Below are positions 26,249-34,674 of a stretch of DNA of 64,000 nucleotides, one piece after another. The stretch is from an uncultured Eubacteriales bacterium (GTDB taxonomy: Bacteria > Bacillota > Clostridia > Oscillospirales > Oscillospiraceae), in the NCBI GenBank assembly GCA_900544765.1, contig UQWI01000013.1, positions 26,596 through 90,595 of the forward strand, given 5' to 3'. Made by a program: the position numbers and the translations under genes. Each line of letters begins with the position of its first letter. The first letter of the stretch is position 1. The notes below the pieces were generated by a model that saw nothing but the letters and a program-made list of their open reading frames with translations, ran no database searches and was not told where the DNA came from.

Positions 26249-28138
26249 ATGGCCTGCAAGTATCCTCTTCTGTTCAGCCCCTTCACATTCAGCGGGCTGA
26301 CGCTCAAGAATCGCCTTGTCATGCCCTCAATGGGTACGAACTTTGCAAACCCCGACCACTCCGCGTCCGAAAAGCATTTCGCCTACATAGAGCGCCGGGC
26401 GCGCGGCGGCGTGGGGCTTATTATGATGGAATACGCCACAGTGGATGAGAGCGGCCTCTCCGCGCCCTTCCAGCTGGGCGTGTTCAGCGACAAGCACATA
26501 CCCGGCATGAGCCGTCTCGCGGACATTGTGCACCGCTATGGCGCGAAGCTGGGATTCCAGCTCCAGCATGGCGGACTGCAGGCTCACGACGCTCCGTGCC
26601 AGCCCATGGCTCCCTCCGCCATGGGCGACGCCCGTGAGATGACACGAGATGACATGGAGCTTGTTCGCGACGCCTTTGCCGCAGCGGCTGTGCGAGCCAA
26701 AAAAGCCGGGGCCGACCTCGTTGAGCTGCACGCGGCCCATGGCTACCTGCTCAACCAGTTCCTGTCACCGCACTACAACCACCGGGAGGACGAATACGGC
26801 GGTTCGCTTGAAAACCGCCTGCGCTTCCCGCTTGAGGCGTACCGCGCGGTGCGCGAAGCCGTAGGTGACGGCTATCCCGTAAACGTCCGCCTGAGCGGCG
26901 ACGAGCACATCTCCGACGGCTGCACCGTTGCCGACAAGGTCGAGATAGCAAAGCGCTTTGCCGACGAGGGCGTGGACGCAATCCACGTCGCGGGCGGACT
27001 GATAGAGTCCATTCCATATGTCATAGCCCCGGTGGCCATCGAGTGCGGCTATAACGTTCCCGCAGCCGAGCAGATTAAGGCCGCCGTGGACGTACCCGTC
27101 ATAGTTGTCGGCAAGCTGCACGACGGCGACTACGCGGAGAGCCTGCTCGCCGAAGGCAAGGATGACTTGATAGCAACGGGACGTGCTCTGATAGTTGACC
27201 CGGATTACCCGAACAAGCTCTATTCGGGACGCGAGAACGAAATCCGCAAATGCCTCTACTGCCTGCAGCACTGCCTGGATATCCCGGCGGGGTGCGTGCA
27301 GAATCCGGACTTTGGATTTGAGGGCGTGCACGACTATTCCCCCTCGCGCCAGCCGAAGAAGGTGCTGGTAGTCGGCGGCGGACCGGCTGGTTTGGAAGCG
27401 GCCGTCACTGCTGCGCGCCGTGGTCACGGCGTCGTTCTCTGCGACAGCGGCGACAGGCTCGGCGGCAAGATAAACATCGCCTCCGTCCCACCCCACAAGG
27501 ACAGGCTATATGAGCTCGTGCGCTGGCGTATAGGCGAGGTTGATAGCCTCGGCATAGACGTGTGGCTCAACACTGAGGTCACGCTCGAGCTGGTGCGTGA
27601 GATTAATCCGCAGGCTGTTGTAATAGCCACGGGCGTGGAGCCGTTAAAACCGCCCATCCCCGGTGCGGAGAGCGCCGTCTTTGCCCGTGATGTTCTCAAC
27701 GGCAGCGTCAAGGCTCACGGCGACGTCCTGATAATCGGCGGAGGCATGGTCGGCATGGAGACCGCGGAGTTCATCCGCCCTGACTGCGGTCGTGTGACAG
27801 TTGTCGAGATGACGGATACAATATGTTCGGATATGCCGGAGATTCCGCGCATACTCATGATGGAGCGCGCCGAAGGCAGCATAGAAATGCTTACCGGCTG
27901 CAGGGTAAAGGCGCTGTCCGGAGGGAATGTTACCGTGGAGCAAAATGGCACGGAGCGTGTCCTGCCAGGCTATGACATGGTGGTCATGGCTACGGGGTAT
28001 AAGGCCTACGAGCCGCTCAGCGCAGCCATCAAATCCGCGCTGCCCAATATCGACGTGCATGTAGCAGGCGATGCGGTTGAGGCCAGAACTTCCTGGGAAG
28101 CCATAGGCGAGGGCTCTGCCGCCGGAAGAAGCATTTGA
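26249..28138 (+). CDS. NADH:flavin ene-reductase, 2,4-dienoyl-CoA reductase / BaiCD type
   Basis: 629 residues in three modules. An FMN-binding old-yellow-enzyme barrel spans about 1-340 (LFSPFTFSGLTLKNRLVMPS; ELHAAHGYLLNQFLSPHYNH; EYGGSLENRLRFPLE). A 4Fe-4S site follows (RKCLYCLQHCLDIPAGC). A FAD/NAD module spans about 368-629 (VLVVGGGPAGLEAAV and VLIIGGGMVGMETAEF). Relatives reduce activated C=C bonds: 2,4-dienoyl-CoA, 3-oxo-4-ene bile acids, 3-keto-4-ene steroids or cinnamates. The protein is cytosolic, takes electrons from NAD(P)H, and lies in a two-gene operon with a SnoaL-like protein under a divergent TetR regulator. The substrate is open. Confidence 0.88.
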   Translation: MACKYPLLFSPFTFSGLTLKNRLVMPSMGTNFANPDHSASEKHFAYIERRARGGVGLIMMEYATVDESGLSAPFQLGVFSDKHIPGMSRLADIVHRYGAKLGFQLQHGGLQAHDAPCQPMAPSAMGDAREMTRDDMELVRDAFAAAAVRAKKAGADLVELHAAHGYLLNQFLSPHYNHREDEYGGSLENRLRFPLEAYRAVREAVGDGYPVNVRLSGDEHISDGCTVADKVEIAKRFADEGVDAIHVAGGLIESIPYVIAPVAIECGYNVPAAEQIKAAVDVPVIVVGKLHDGDYAESLLAEGKDDLIATGRALIVDPDYPNKLYSGRENEIRKCLYCLQHCLDIPAGCVQNPDFGFEGVHDYSPSRQPKKVLVVGGGPAGLEAAVTAARRGHGVVLCDSGDRLGGKINIASVPPHKDRLYELVRWRIGEVDSLGIDVWLNTEVTLELVREINPQAVVIATGVEPLKPPIPGAESAVFARDVLNGSVKAHGDVLIIGGGMVGMETAEFIRPDCGRVTVVEMTDTICSDMPEIPRILMMERAEGSIEMLTGCRVKALSGGNVTVEQNGTERVLPGYDMVVMATGYKAYEPLSAAIKSALPNIDVHVAGDAVEARTSWEAIGEGSAAGRSI

Positions 28139-28143
28139 ATATG

Positions 28144-28173
28144 AAAAGGCCCGGAGTTTTCTCCGGACCTTTT
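28144..28173 (+). terminator. terminator of the ene-reductase operon
   Basis: AAAAGGCCCGGAG-TTTT-CTCCGGACCTTTT, a 13-base stem with one mismatch and a T-run as the right arm. Confidence 0.85.
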
Positions 28174-28267
28174 CTGCATATGTAGCTCGTGTTTAATCCT
28201 GCCCTGCAAACGTTCCCTGTATGGAAACGACTGCTGCAAACTTATATTTTTTATAATGCCGCACGGC

Positions 28268-29729
28268 ATTTCTATCCACGTTCCCGTTTTGGGGAACGAC
28301 GTTCAAACCTGCCTTTGCCATCCTCATCGTCACATTTCTATCCACGCTCCCCGCGAGGGGAGCGACCGCGTCGGCGATCGGTACGATATCGCCGGGCAGA
28401 GATTTCTATCCACGCTCCCCGCGAGGGGAGCGACAATAGTTATGACCGGTTGTATCATGTGACCACAAAATTTCTATCCACGCTCCCCGCGAGGGGAGCG
28501 ACTATTCTCGACATGATTAACGCCTAAGGAGGACGAATTTCTATCCACGCTCCCCGCGAGGGGAGCGACGCCCACAATCTCGCCCGTGTCATCGTAGCCC
28601 TGGATTTCTATCCACGCTCCCCGCGAGGGGAGCGACTTTGGCTCCTGGACTGTTTAACACCGCATAGAGGGATTTCTATCCACGCTCCCCGCGAGGGGAG
28701 CGACAGTATCTCCGTGATGTGCTGCACTTATGAGGAGGAATTTCTATCCACGCTCCCCGCGAGGGGAGCGACGCCCGCCATTGCAATAACGGAGGCGATA
28801 GAGCAGGCATTTCTATCCACGCTCCCTGTGAGGGGAGCGACGACGTCGCTGGCTAATGCCGACACACAAGATATCATTTCTATCCACGCTCCCTGTGAGG
28901 GGAGCGACCGCCTGTACGATCTCGCGTGGGCTAACCCGGAGCTATTTCTATCCACGCTCCCTGTGAGGGGAGCGACGCGCGCAGCGTTTTCCCGCGCGCC
29001 GCAGCGCGCGGGATTTCTATCCACGCTCCCTGTGAGGGGAGCGACTGCGGAGATACTTAACGACGCGCTGCAAGCGCAATTTCTATCCACGCTCCCCGTG
29101 AGGGGAGCGACGCTGCGCACGGGGATGCTGCTCAACGAGCGAATTGATTTCTATCCACGCTCCCCGCGAGGGGAGCGACTTTTCCCCTCCGTCGTCAGTG
29201 CTGGGTCACGGAGAGATTTCTATCCACGCTCCCTGTGAGGGGAGCGACGCGCCGCAACGGCGTGGTAGTCCACCAGCCCTTGTATTTCTATCCACGCTCC
29301 CTGTGAGGGGAGCGACACCCGCAGCTAGAGTGGTTCGTCACCCTGACGTTATTTCTATCCACGCTCCCTGTGAGGGGAGCGACGCGCATAAAATCGGAAC
29401 ATTATTCGCCCTCCCCAGGCTATTTCTATCCACGCTCCCTGTGAGGGGAGCGACGCTGCGGTGTGTAGTCGCGGTATTCGGTGCAAGTCATTTCTATCCA
29501 CGCTCCCCGTGAGGGGAGCGACTGTATGCAATGACCACCTGCGCCCGGCCTTGTCCACATTTCTATCCACGCTCCCCGTGAGGGGAGCGACCCCCTGTGG
29601 GCGTTTCCAAGCCCCAGAAACTGGAAATTTCTATCCACGCTCCCCGTGAGGGGAGCGACACCGCACCATTATGTTTTTCTTTTGATACATATGGAGATTT
29701 CTATCCACGCTCCCCGTGAGGGGAGCGAC
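28268..29729 (-). CRISPR. type I-C CRISPR array, 22 repeats and 21 spacers
   Basis: The 33-base repeat, read on the minus strand, starts GTCGCTCCCC and ends GTGGATAGAAAT, a type I-C repeat with an internal hairpin. Repeats start (plus-strand left edges) at 28268, 28334, 28402, 28470, 28537, 28604, 28672, 28740, 28809, 28876, 28944, 29013, 29079, 29147, 29216, 29284, 29351, 29422, 29490, 29559, 29627 and 29697. Spacers are 33-38 bases. The 28268 copy is strongly degenerate in the stem, marking the leader-distal end, so transcription runs leftward and new spacers enter near 29729. Repeats occur in three stem-loop variants (plus strand CCCCGCG, CCCTGTG, CCCCGTG) arranged in blocks: seven, four, one; then one, four, four in the same order. 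Confidence 0.98.
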
Positions 29730-29889
29730 AGCAAATTGAGACAAATTGACGTCGCCAATTTGCAAACAAACTAGATACAACAAACAGCAAAGCCCGGAGC
29801 CGCGGCAAATAATTTGCTTATAATGGCGATTGCCGGGCCTCAAACCGGTGCGAAGCTGCCGGGCAACTCCTGAGCACTTGCTCTTCGCA
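29730..29889 (-). promoter_or_regulatory. CRISPR leader
   Basis: An AT-rich interval between cas2 and the newest repeat. Next to the first repeat are two direct copies of CAAATTGA (29732-29739, 29742-29749) and an inverted repeat CAAATTG-N7-CAATTTG (29742-29762), good candidates for a leader-anchoring signal used in spacer integration. A CGGCAA...TTGCCG hairpin (about 29795-29838) may end the cas transcript. No clear -35/-10 pair stands out. Confidence 0.65.
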
Positions 29890-30180
29890 CTATAGAAGAA
29901 GGATGTCATCCTGAGCCCACTGCGGGCTTATGCCTATGTGCTCGACCTTGCTTTTGTAATTGCTGCCCAGCTGATAAAACCTCAGGCTGTCGTGCGCCGG
30001 GTCTATCAATGAGACGAGCTTGTTCTTAAAAACGGCGTATTGCGCGGCGTCGAGTATGCACTCAAACACTGAATTCTGAACGCGCTGCCCGTAATCCACG
30101 CATGACTTTGCAACTTTGCGCAGCCTGCGCCGGCCGGCGGCAGTCTCTGTATTTACGTCATAAGTGACTAAGACGAGCAT
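29890..30180 (-). CDS. cas2: CRISPR-associated endoribonuclease Cas2 (type I-C)
   Basis: 96 residues from the ATG at 30180. It has the typical Cas2 start MLVLVTYDVNTETAAGRRRL with the active-site aspartate in TYDV, then VQNSVFECILDAAQY. With Cas1 it forms the spacer integrase. It is the last cas gene before the leader, seven bases after cas1. A longer reading upstream to 30261 runs antisense in character within cas1 and is rejected. Confidence 0.95.
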   Translation of the reverse strand: MLVLVTYDVNTETAAGRRRLRKVAKSCVDYGQRVQNSVFECILDAAQYAVFKNKLVSLIDPAHDSLRFYQLGSNYKSKVEHIGISPQWAQDDILLL

Positions 30181-30187
30181 ACCGGCC

Positions 30188-31219
30188 TCACTTCCAGAAA
30201 AACGGCGGATAACGCTCCAGGTCGCCGCGCAATGTCCTGGCAAGCAGCAGCGCCTGCACATACGGCACGAGTCCCCACTGGACTTTCTCGCCCAAAAACG
30301 GGTGCGTTATGAACTCCTGGCGGCGTTTTTGCCATGCGCTCAAAAACACACGGCGGCCCTCATCAGTGAGCAGCACAGCGCCGTTTTCCTGGCTGCGGCA
30401 GTGCGAGGCGGTGAGTATCTTCTGATTCACGCAGGACAGGACGAACCTGTCCGCATATACGCACCTGAGCTCTTCCATGAGGTCGAGCGCCAGGCTTGCC
30501 CTGCCCGGCCTGGGCCTGTGCAGCAAACCAACGTAGGGGTCAAGCCCGACGCCATCAAGCGCCGCGGCGCAGTCGCGGGCCAGGAGGGAGTACGCAAAGC
30601 TCAGCAGAGCGTTTATGGGGTCTAGCGGCGGGCGGCGGCTGCGCCCGGTGAATGAGAACACGTCGCGCTGCTGCAGAATCAGGCTGTCGAAGCCGGAGAA
30701 ATACCTCTGTGCCGCCTCGCCTTCTATACCAAGCAACTCGTCCGGCGTCTCGCACTCCTCGACGCGCACAAGGGCGGCGGCCAGCTGGGCGGACAGCTCC
30801 TTCAGGCGTTCGACCGGCACACGCATGGGGTGGTCCCTTGTGGCGCGTTCGAGTACCCAGCGGGCGTTATAGATTTTGCCCAGAATGAAGCCCTTGGCAA
30901 GACGAAGGCTCTCGTATGGGGAGTCAGACGCGCGGTACTGCGCCTGACGCAGCAGGACATTGCCGCGTTCCTCGCCTACAGTGCTTGCGAGGAACCTGCC
31001 TCGAGGTGTGAAAAAGGCCAGGTCGACGCCGCGTTTGGCGCAGGCGCCCATGAGCGCAGGGGAAGCGCCGGGGTAGGCAAAGGTGAGAATGCCCTCAAGC
31101 GTGTGCAGCGGGAAACGCGCGACCTCCTCGCGCTCGCGGCTGACGACCACGTTTTCGCCATCAAGGCTGAGGTAGCTGTCCTCGGTGAGGACAAAGAGCG
31201 TGTTCAACAGCTTTCTCAT
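30188..31219 (-). CDS. cas1: CRISPR-associated integrase Cas1 (type I-C)
   Basis: 343 residues, normal length for Cas1 of type I-C. N-terminal beta domain MRKLLNTLFVLTEDSYLSLD; catalytic C-terminal domain with the metal-binding glutamate in the IEGEAAQRYFSGFD segment, histidine in GLLHRPRPGRASLALDLME, and the conserved DLMEE helix. The ATG overlaps the cas4 stop (ATGA). All expected active-site residues are present, so adaptation is probably functional. Confidence 0.95.
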   Translation of the reverse strand: MRKLLNTLFVLTEDSYLSLDGENVVVSREREEVARFPLHTLEGILTFAYPGASPALMGACAKRGVDLAFFTPRGRFLASTVGEERGNVLLRQAQYRASDSPYESLRLAKGFILGKIYNARWVLERATRDHPMRVPVERLKELSAQLAAALVRVEECETPDELLGIEGEAAQRYFSGFDSLILQQRDVFSFTGRSRRPPLDPINALLSFAYSLLARDCAAALDGVGLDPYVGLLHRPRPGRASLALDLMEELRCVYADRFVLSCVNQKILTASHCRSQENGAVLLTDEGRRVFLSAWQKRRQEFITHPFLGEKVQWGLVPYVQALLLARTLRGDLERYPPFFWK

Positions 31220-31887
31220 ATGCCACCCCCTACAGCTTCGTCGATGTGCTCGCGTACATATTTGCTGCTGTCGCCTCGCCTGTACAGGGACGGCAGGCAG
31301 AGCTCTTTCAAAGAGCAGGCATTGCAGTGCTTGCCGGGCTTTACCTTAGGCGTATAGCTGCGGCGAAAGTATTCGTTCATCTCTTGGGCCATGTCCGCGG
31401 CCTTGGCCCTGAGCTCGGGTGATATATCCACATACTCGCGGCGGCGAGACGAGGCATAGAATATGGCTCCGCGAGGCACGTCGCAGGAGAGCATTTCCTC
31501 GAGCGCCATGGCCTGGGCGCACAGCTGCAGCCTGTCCGCGTCATTTTCCTTGCTGGTGCCGTGTTTGTATTCTACAGGCATGGGCAGCCACTTACCCTCG
31601 CGGCCATAGAGCTCCACGCCGTCCTCATCGGCGCGGAACTCCACCACGTCGCACTCGCCGCTCAGCCGCAGCCGGTGTGAGACTACTCGCATGCCGCGGA
31701 TTATCAAAAGGCCGCCGCGCTTTTCGCTGAGCGTATCGTCGTGGGCGCGCTCATGCTCCAGCCGCCCTTCGGCGGTGCGGAGGTTTTCGCTCCACTGCTG
31801 CTCCAGATACACGAGCGCCCACTGCCTCCGGCAAAAGCTGAAGTGTTGTATGCCGGCGAGCTGCAAATAATCTTCACTCTCCGTCAT
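31216..31887 (-). CDS. cas4: CRISPR-associated Fe-S exonuclease Cas4
   Basis: 223 residues from the ATG at 31887, inside the end of cas7c. RecB-type nuclease motifs are GECDVVEFR and MPVEYKHGTS. The 4Fe-4S cysteines are one N-terminal (FSFCRRQWAL) and three C-terminal (KHCNACSLKELC). Cas4 trims prespacers and selects the PAM together with Cas1-Cas2. It overlaps both neighbours, so expression is coupled to the interference genes. Confidence 0.95.
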   Translation of the reverse strand: MTESEDYLQLAGIQHFSFCRRQWALVYLEQQWSENLRTAEGRLEHERAHDDTLSEKRGGLLIIRGMRVVSHRLRLSGECDVVEFRADEDGVELYGREGKWLPMPVEYKHGTSKENDADRLQLCAQAMALEEMLSCDVPRGAIFYASSRRREYVDISPELRAKAADMAQEMNEYFRRSYTPKVKPGKHCNACSLKELCLPSLYRRGDSSKYVREHIDEAVGGGI

Positions 31888-32716
31888 AGACTTCCACCGC
31901 GAGGCCGGGGAGCGCTCCACAGGTTATGGTGTAGTCGTCTATGCTGCGGGGAGTGTCGGACGTGGCCTCTACTTTGAGCAGCCGGTGGACCTTGGCGGAG
32001 GAATACTGGCCGTTTTTGCAGTTGTGCTTCCACCAGTAGAGCCGCAAAACCTCCATGCTGCCGTCCGGACGGGCGGAGGACACGTCGTTTTCAAAGAGCG
32101 AGACGAGGGCTTTCTTTATGACCTCGGCGTCCTCGTCGGAGAAGCCGGTCTTTTCGGCCAGCTGGCAGTTGATGCTGCCGAAGGTGGTGTACAGGCCGAA
32201 GTTTACGCGGTGCTTCATGCCCATGGTGTCGCTGGACTTCTTGGCTGCGGGCTCGCTGTTGACGCTCTTGGTTATCTGTACGCTGTTGATTTCGATGGGG
32301 TCTACACTGAACGCGGGGTGGATGGACACAGGACCGCGCACGCCTACAGATACGCCGTCGTCTTTGCTGCCCTTGAAGGCGAACACCTGACCGAAGCTGC
32401 GAACGTCGAGCCAGGTCTCGCAGGCAATGCGCGCGTACTCGTCCTTGTCCTTGGTTTTGAGCTCCTTGACGGCCTCGGCGCGCTCTTTTAGTGAGTGGAA
32501 GCCGTCGGTGGCGCGGTCGTCGGACTGCACGAATACGCACTCGCCCATATCCATCATGCGGTTGCGAATCTTGCGCTTGAGGCAGACGTCGGATATCTCG
32601 CCGTGACCGTCGTAGGTCTCGCGCGGGCGGTTGCCGTTGAGCGGATCGCCGTTGGGGTTGGCGTGGTTGACGGCGATGACGAGGGCAAAGTCTATCTTAT
32701 TCTGAAGAGCTGACAT
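31874..32716 (-). CDS. cas7: Cascade backbone protein Cas7c (Csd2)
   Basis: 280 residues from the ATG at 32716, preceded by AAGGAGG. Csd2 family features: IDFALVIAVNHANPNGDPLN at the start, the GDPLNGNRPRET loop, and SFGQVFAFKGSKDDG then GVRGPVSIHPAFSVDPI in the middle. Several copies coat the spacer part of the crRNA in the type I-C effector. It follows cas8c by 20 bases. Confidence 0.95.
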   Translation of the reverse strand: MSALQNKIDFALVIAVNHANPNGDPLNGNRPRETYDGHGEISDVCLKRKIRNRMMDMGECVFVQSDDRATDGFHSLKERAEAVKELKTKDKDEYARIACETWLDVRSFGQVFAFKGSKDDGVSVGVRGPVSIHPAFSVDPIEINSVQITKSVNSEPAAKKSSDTMGMKHRVNFGLYTTFGSINCQLAEKTGFSDEDAEVIKKALVSLFENDVSSARPDGSMEVLRLYWWKHNCKNGQYSSAKVHRLLKVEATSDTPRSIDDYTITCGALPGLAVEVYDGE

Positions 32717-32736
32717 TTTAATTATCCTCCTTATTT

Positions 32737-33141
32737 TCAAGCTTCGCTGCCGTCGTCGCCGGCGGCCTTGTCTTTCTTTGAGGTGAAGAAGTACTGTTTC
32801 TGGCTGGCGTAGCCCAGAAGATATAGCTCGTCGAGCGGCTTGTTGTTGTAGTCCTCGAACGGTATGCTGTCTATCAGCTCGAGCATTTTGTTGTAGGCAT
32901 AGGTGCTCTGGCCGTTTTTGATGAGCCGGGAGACGTAGGGCGCGAGCTGCCGCTCCAGCTCCTTGCAGGACTTGGACGGGTGCTGGGTGAACGCCACCTC
33001 CATGCGCTGGGCGTTGGTGGGCCGGCGGTCGGCGGATTTGACGGCGCCGCTGTTCTCGGCGCAGAACTCTGTGTAGTCGGCGCAGGCCAGTATCCGCCCG
33101 AACACATAGCTGCGGCTGGGATAGCCCTCTTTCAAAGCCAT
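32737..33141 (-). CDS. cas11c: Cascade small subunit Cas11c from an internal start in cas8c
   Basis: In type I-C systems the small subunit is made from an internal start within the large-subunit gene. Here a perfect AAGGAGG (33156-33150) lies eight bases before an in-frame ATG at 33141 (MALKEGYPSRSYVFGRILAC), giving a 134-residue, mostly helical protein identical to the C-terminus of Cas8c. This length is as expected for Cas11c. The internal site is better than the site of cas8c itself, so high output of the small subunit is likely, in line with its multiple copies in Cascade. Confidence 0.85.
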   Translation of the reverse strand: MALKEGYPSRSYVFGRILACADYTEFCAENSGAVKSADRRPTNAQRMEVAFTQHPSKSCKELERQLAPYVSRLIKNGQSTYAYNKMLELIDSIPFEDYNNKPLDELYLLGYASQKQYFFTSKKDKAAGDDGSEA

Positions 33142-34674
33142 ATTGTAATCCTCCTTCAAGTTCCGGTTGTGGCAGCCGCGCACCAGTGCGCAGGCGATGC
33201 TCCTGACCTTTTGAGCTTCATAGTATTCGTAGGCCGCCGAGTTTGATGCCCTGCGGGCGGCGGAGAGCATGATGTCCCGCGGCAGACACTTGCCTTCCGT
33301 GATGCAGGCCAGCAGGCGCTCAATGGTCTGGCTGACCAGCTTCTCATCCGCGTTTTCGCCGTAAGCGGCCTTGGCTATGTCGGCGGGCGAGGGTGCGCCG
33401 TAGAATGAGACGCGGATGTACTTTTTCTTTCCGTCCTTCTCTGTATGTATCCTGCGGTAATTGTGCCGCCAGGCAAAGGTTTCGTGCCAGTCGAGCACGT
33501 TTTTGATGAGCTGGGAGCCGTCCAGCTCGCGGTAGTACTTGACGGACATGCGCCCGGGCGTGGCGGAGTCGAGCACCATGACGCTTATCTTGGAGTACGA
33601 TCCGAGCGCCGCCTTGTATCCGCTGGCGGCTTTGTTGAAGAGCTGCGCGAAGGCGGTCCTCGTCGTGTCAACCGTGACCTGTTCCTGACTCGAGACCGCC
33701 TCGGCGAGGTCGTCCTCGCCGGCAAAGTCAACCGAGTCCCAGGTGGGGGCCGGTACATCCTCGTTCTCGGTACCCCAGACGAGTATCGTCTGGCTGCCGT
33801 TGTATATGCCCTGCTTGCCGATGAGCCAGCGCAGGGCGCTGTGTGCCTTCTGCGTGGTCTCGTAGCCTATGTGCAGCGCCTGCTTTGCGTTGTCGAAGCG
33901 CTCGCCGCGGAAGGTGAAGTTGGCGGAGTCGTTGCTGGAGATCAGTTTCGCCTTGTCTCCGGCGTTGCGTATCTTATACGGGCTGAGCTGGGAGAGCGGC
34001 ATTTTCCTGCCGGTCACGAAGCATGTACCCACGTCGCTGAACTGAGAGGTGTAGTAGTCAATCCAGCTTAGCTTCGTCTGCTCGTCCTCGTGGAGCCCTG
34101 TTCCGCCGACGCGCCAGCGGACGAAGCACTCGGTCTCGTCGGCAAGCAGCGGCGCTATTGCCGGGGCCTCGCCGCTGTATTTCTTCCAGTTGGTTACCAG
34201 CTTGCCGTCCTCGCCTGTGACAAGCACCCTGTAGTTCACCAGGTCTGAGATGAGAGTGCCGCTCTTGACATATGTAAGCACGGCCCGCAGCTTGCCGCTG
34301 CCGTATTCGGAGTCACACCAGGCCTCAAGCTGGCTGACGTATTCGTTATATTTGCTGTCCTTACGGCCCCCAAAGGCCGGGTAGTCGGCTGCGACGTACT
34401 GCAGTTTGTCGGCGAGCGGATGCGGGATGAAGCCCGAGGTGCGGGAGCCGGACCTCTCTGTGCATGGTATGACGGTCGTGGCCTCGTCCGGCCTGAGCAC
34501 GCGCGCGGACAGGAACTCGCCGCCGTCCGACAGGCTGACCTCAACCTGGGCCTTTTGAGTGGTATGTCCGACCGGCAGCAGCACCGGCGCTTCACGCTCT
34601 CTGCGGTAGGACGGTTTTCCGACCTCGCCGAGGTTTTTCTCATATACCTCATAGCAGCGCTCAATCCAGCCCAT
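32737..34674 (-). CDS. cas8c: Cascade large subunit Cas8c (Csd1)
   Basis: 645 residues, full length for Csd1. Recognisable stretches: WLIGKQGIYNGSQTILVWGT, VLDSATPGRMSVKYYRELDG, WHETFAWRHNYRRIHTEKDG, and ECLLACITEGKCLPRDI-like text near residue 445. Cas8c reads the PAM and recruits Cas3. The start overlaps the end of cas5c by 14 bases. The last 134 codons are also translated separately as the small subunit (see the cas11c entry). Confidence 0.95.
   Translation of the reverse strand: MGWIERCYEVYEKNLGEVGKPSYRREREAPVLLPVGHTTQKAQVEVSLSDGGEFLSARVLRPDEATTVIPCTERSGSRTSGFIPHPLADKLQYVAADYPAFGGRKDSKYNEYVSQLEAWCDSEYGSGKLRAVLTYVKSGTLISDLVNYRVLVTGEDGKLVTNWKKYSGEAPAIAPLLADETECFVRWRVGGTGLHEDEQTKLSWIDYYTSQFSDVGTCFVTGRKMPLSQLSPYKIRNAGDKAKLISSNDSANFTFRGERFDNAKQALHIGYETTQKAHSALRWLIGKQGIYNGSQTILVWGTENEDVPAPTWDSVDFAGEDDLAEAVSSQEQVTVDTTRTAFAQLFNKAASGYKAALGSYSKISVMVLDSATPGRMSVKYYRELDGSQLIKNVLDWHETFAWRHNYRRIHTEKDGKKKYIRVSFYGAPSPADIAKAAYGENADEKLVSQTIERLLACITEGKCLPRDIMLSAARRASNSAAYEYYEAQKVRSIACALVRGCHNRNLKEDYNMALKEGYPSRSYVFGRILACADYTEFCAENSGAVKSADRRPTNAQRMEVAFTQHPSKSCKELERQLAPYVSRLIKNGQSTYAYNKMLELIDSIPFEDYNNKPLDELYLLGYASQKQYFFTSKKDKAAGDDGSEA

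Noticed and set aside
28189..29649. Several ORFs within the CRISPR array
   Set aside because: They read through repeats and spacers (recurring FLSTLPARGAT-like text) and are not genes.
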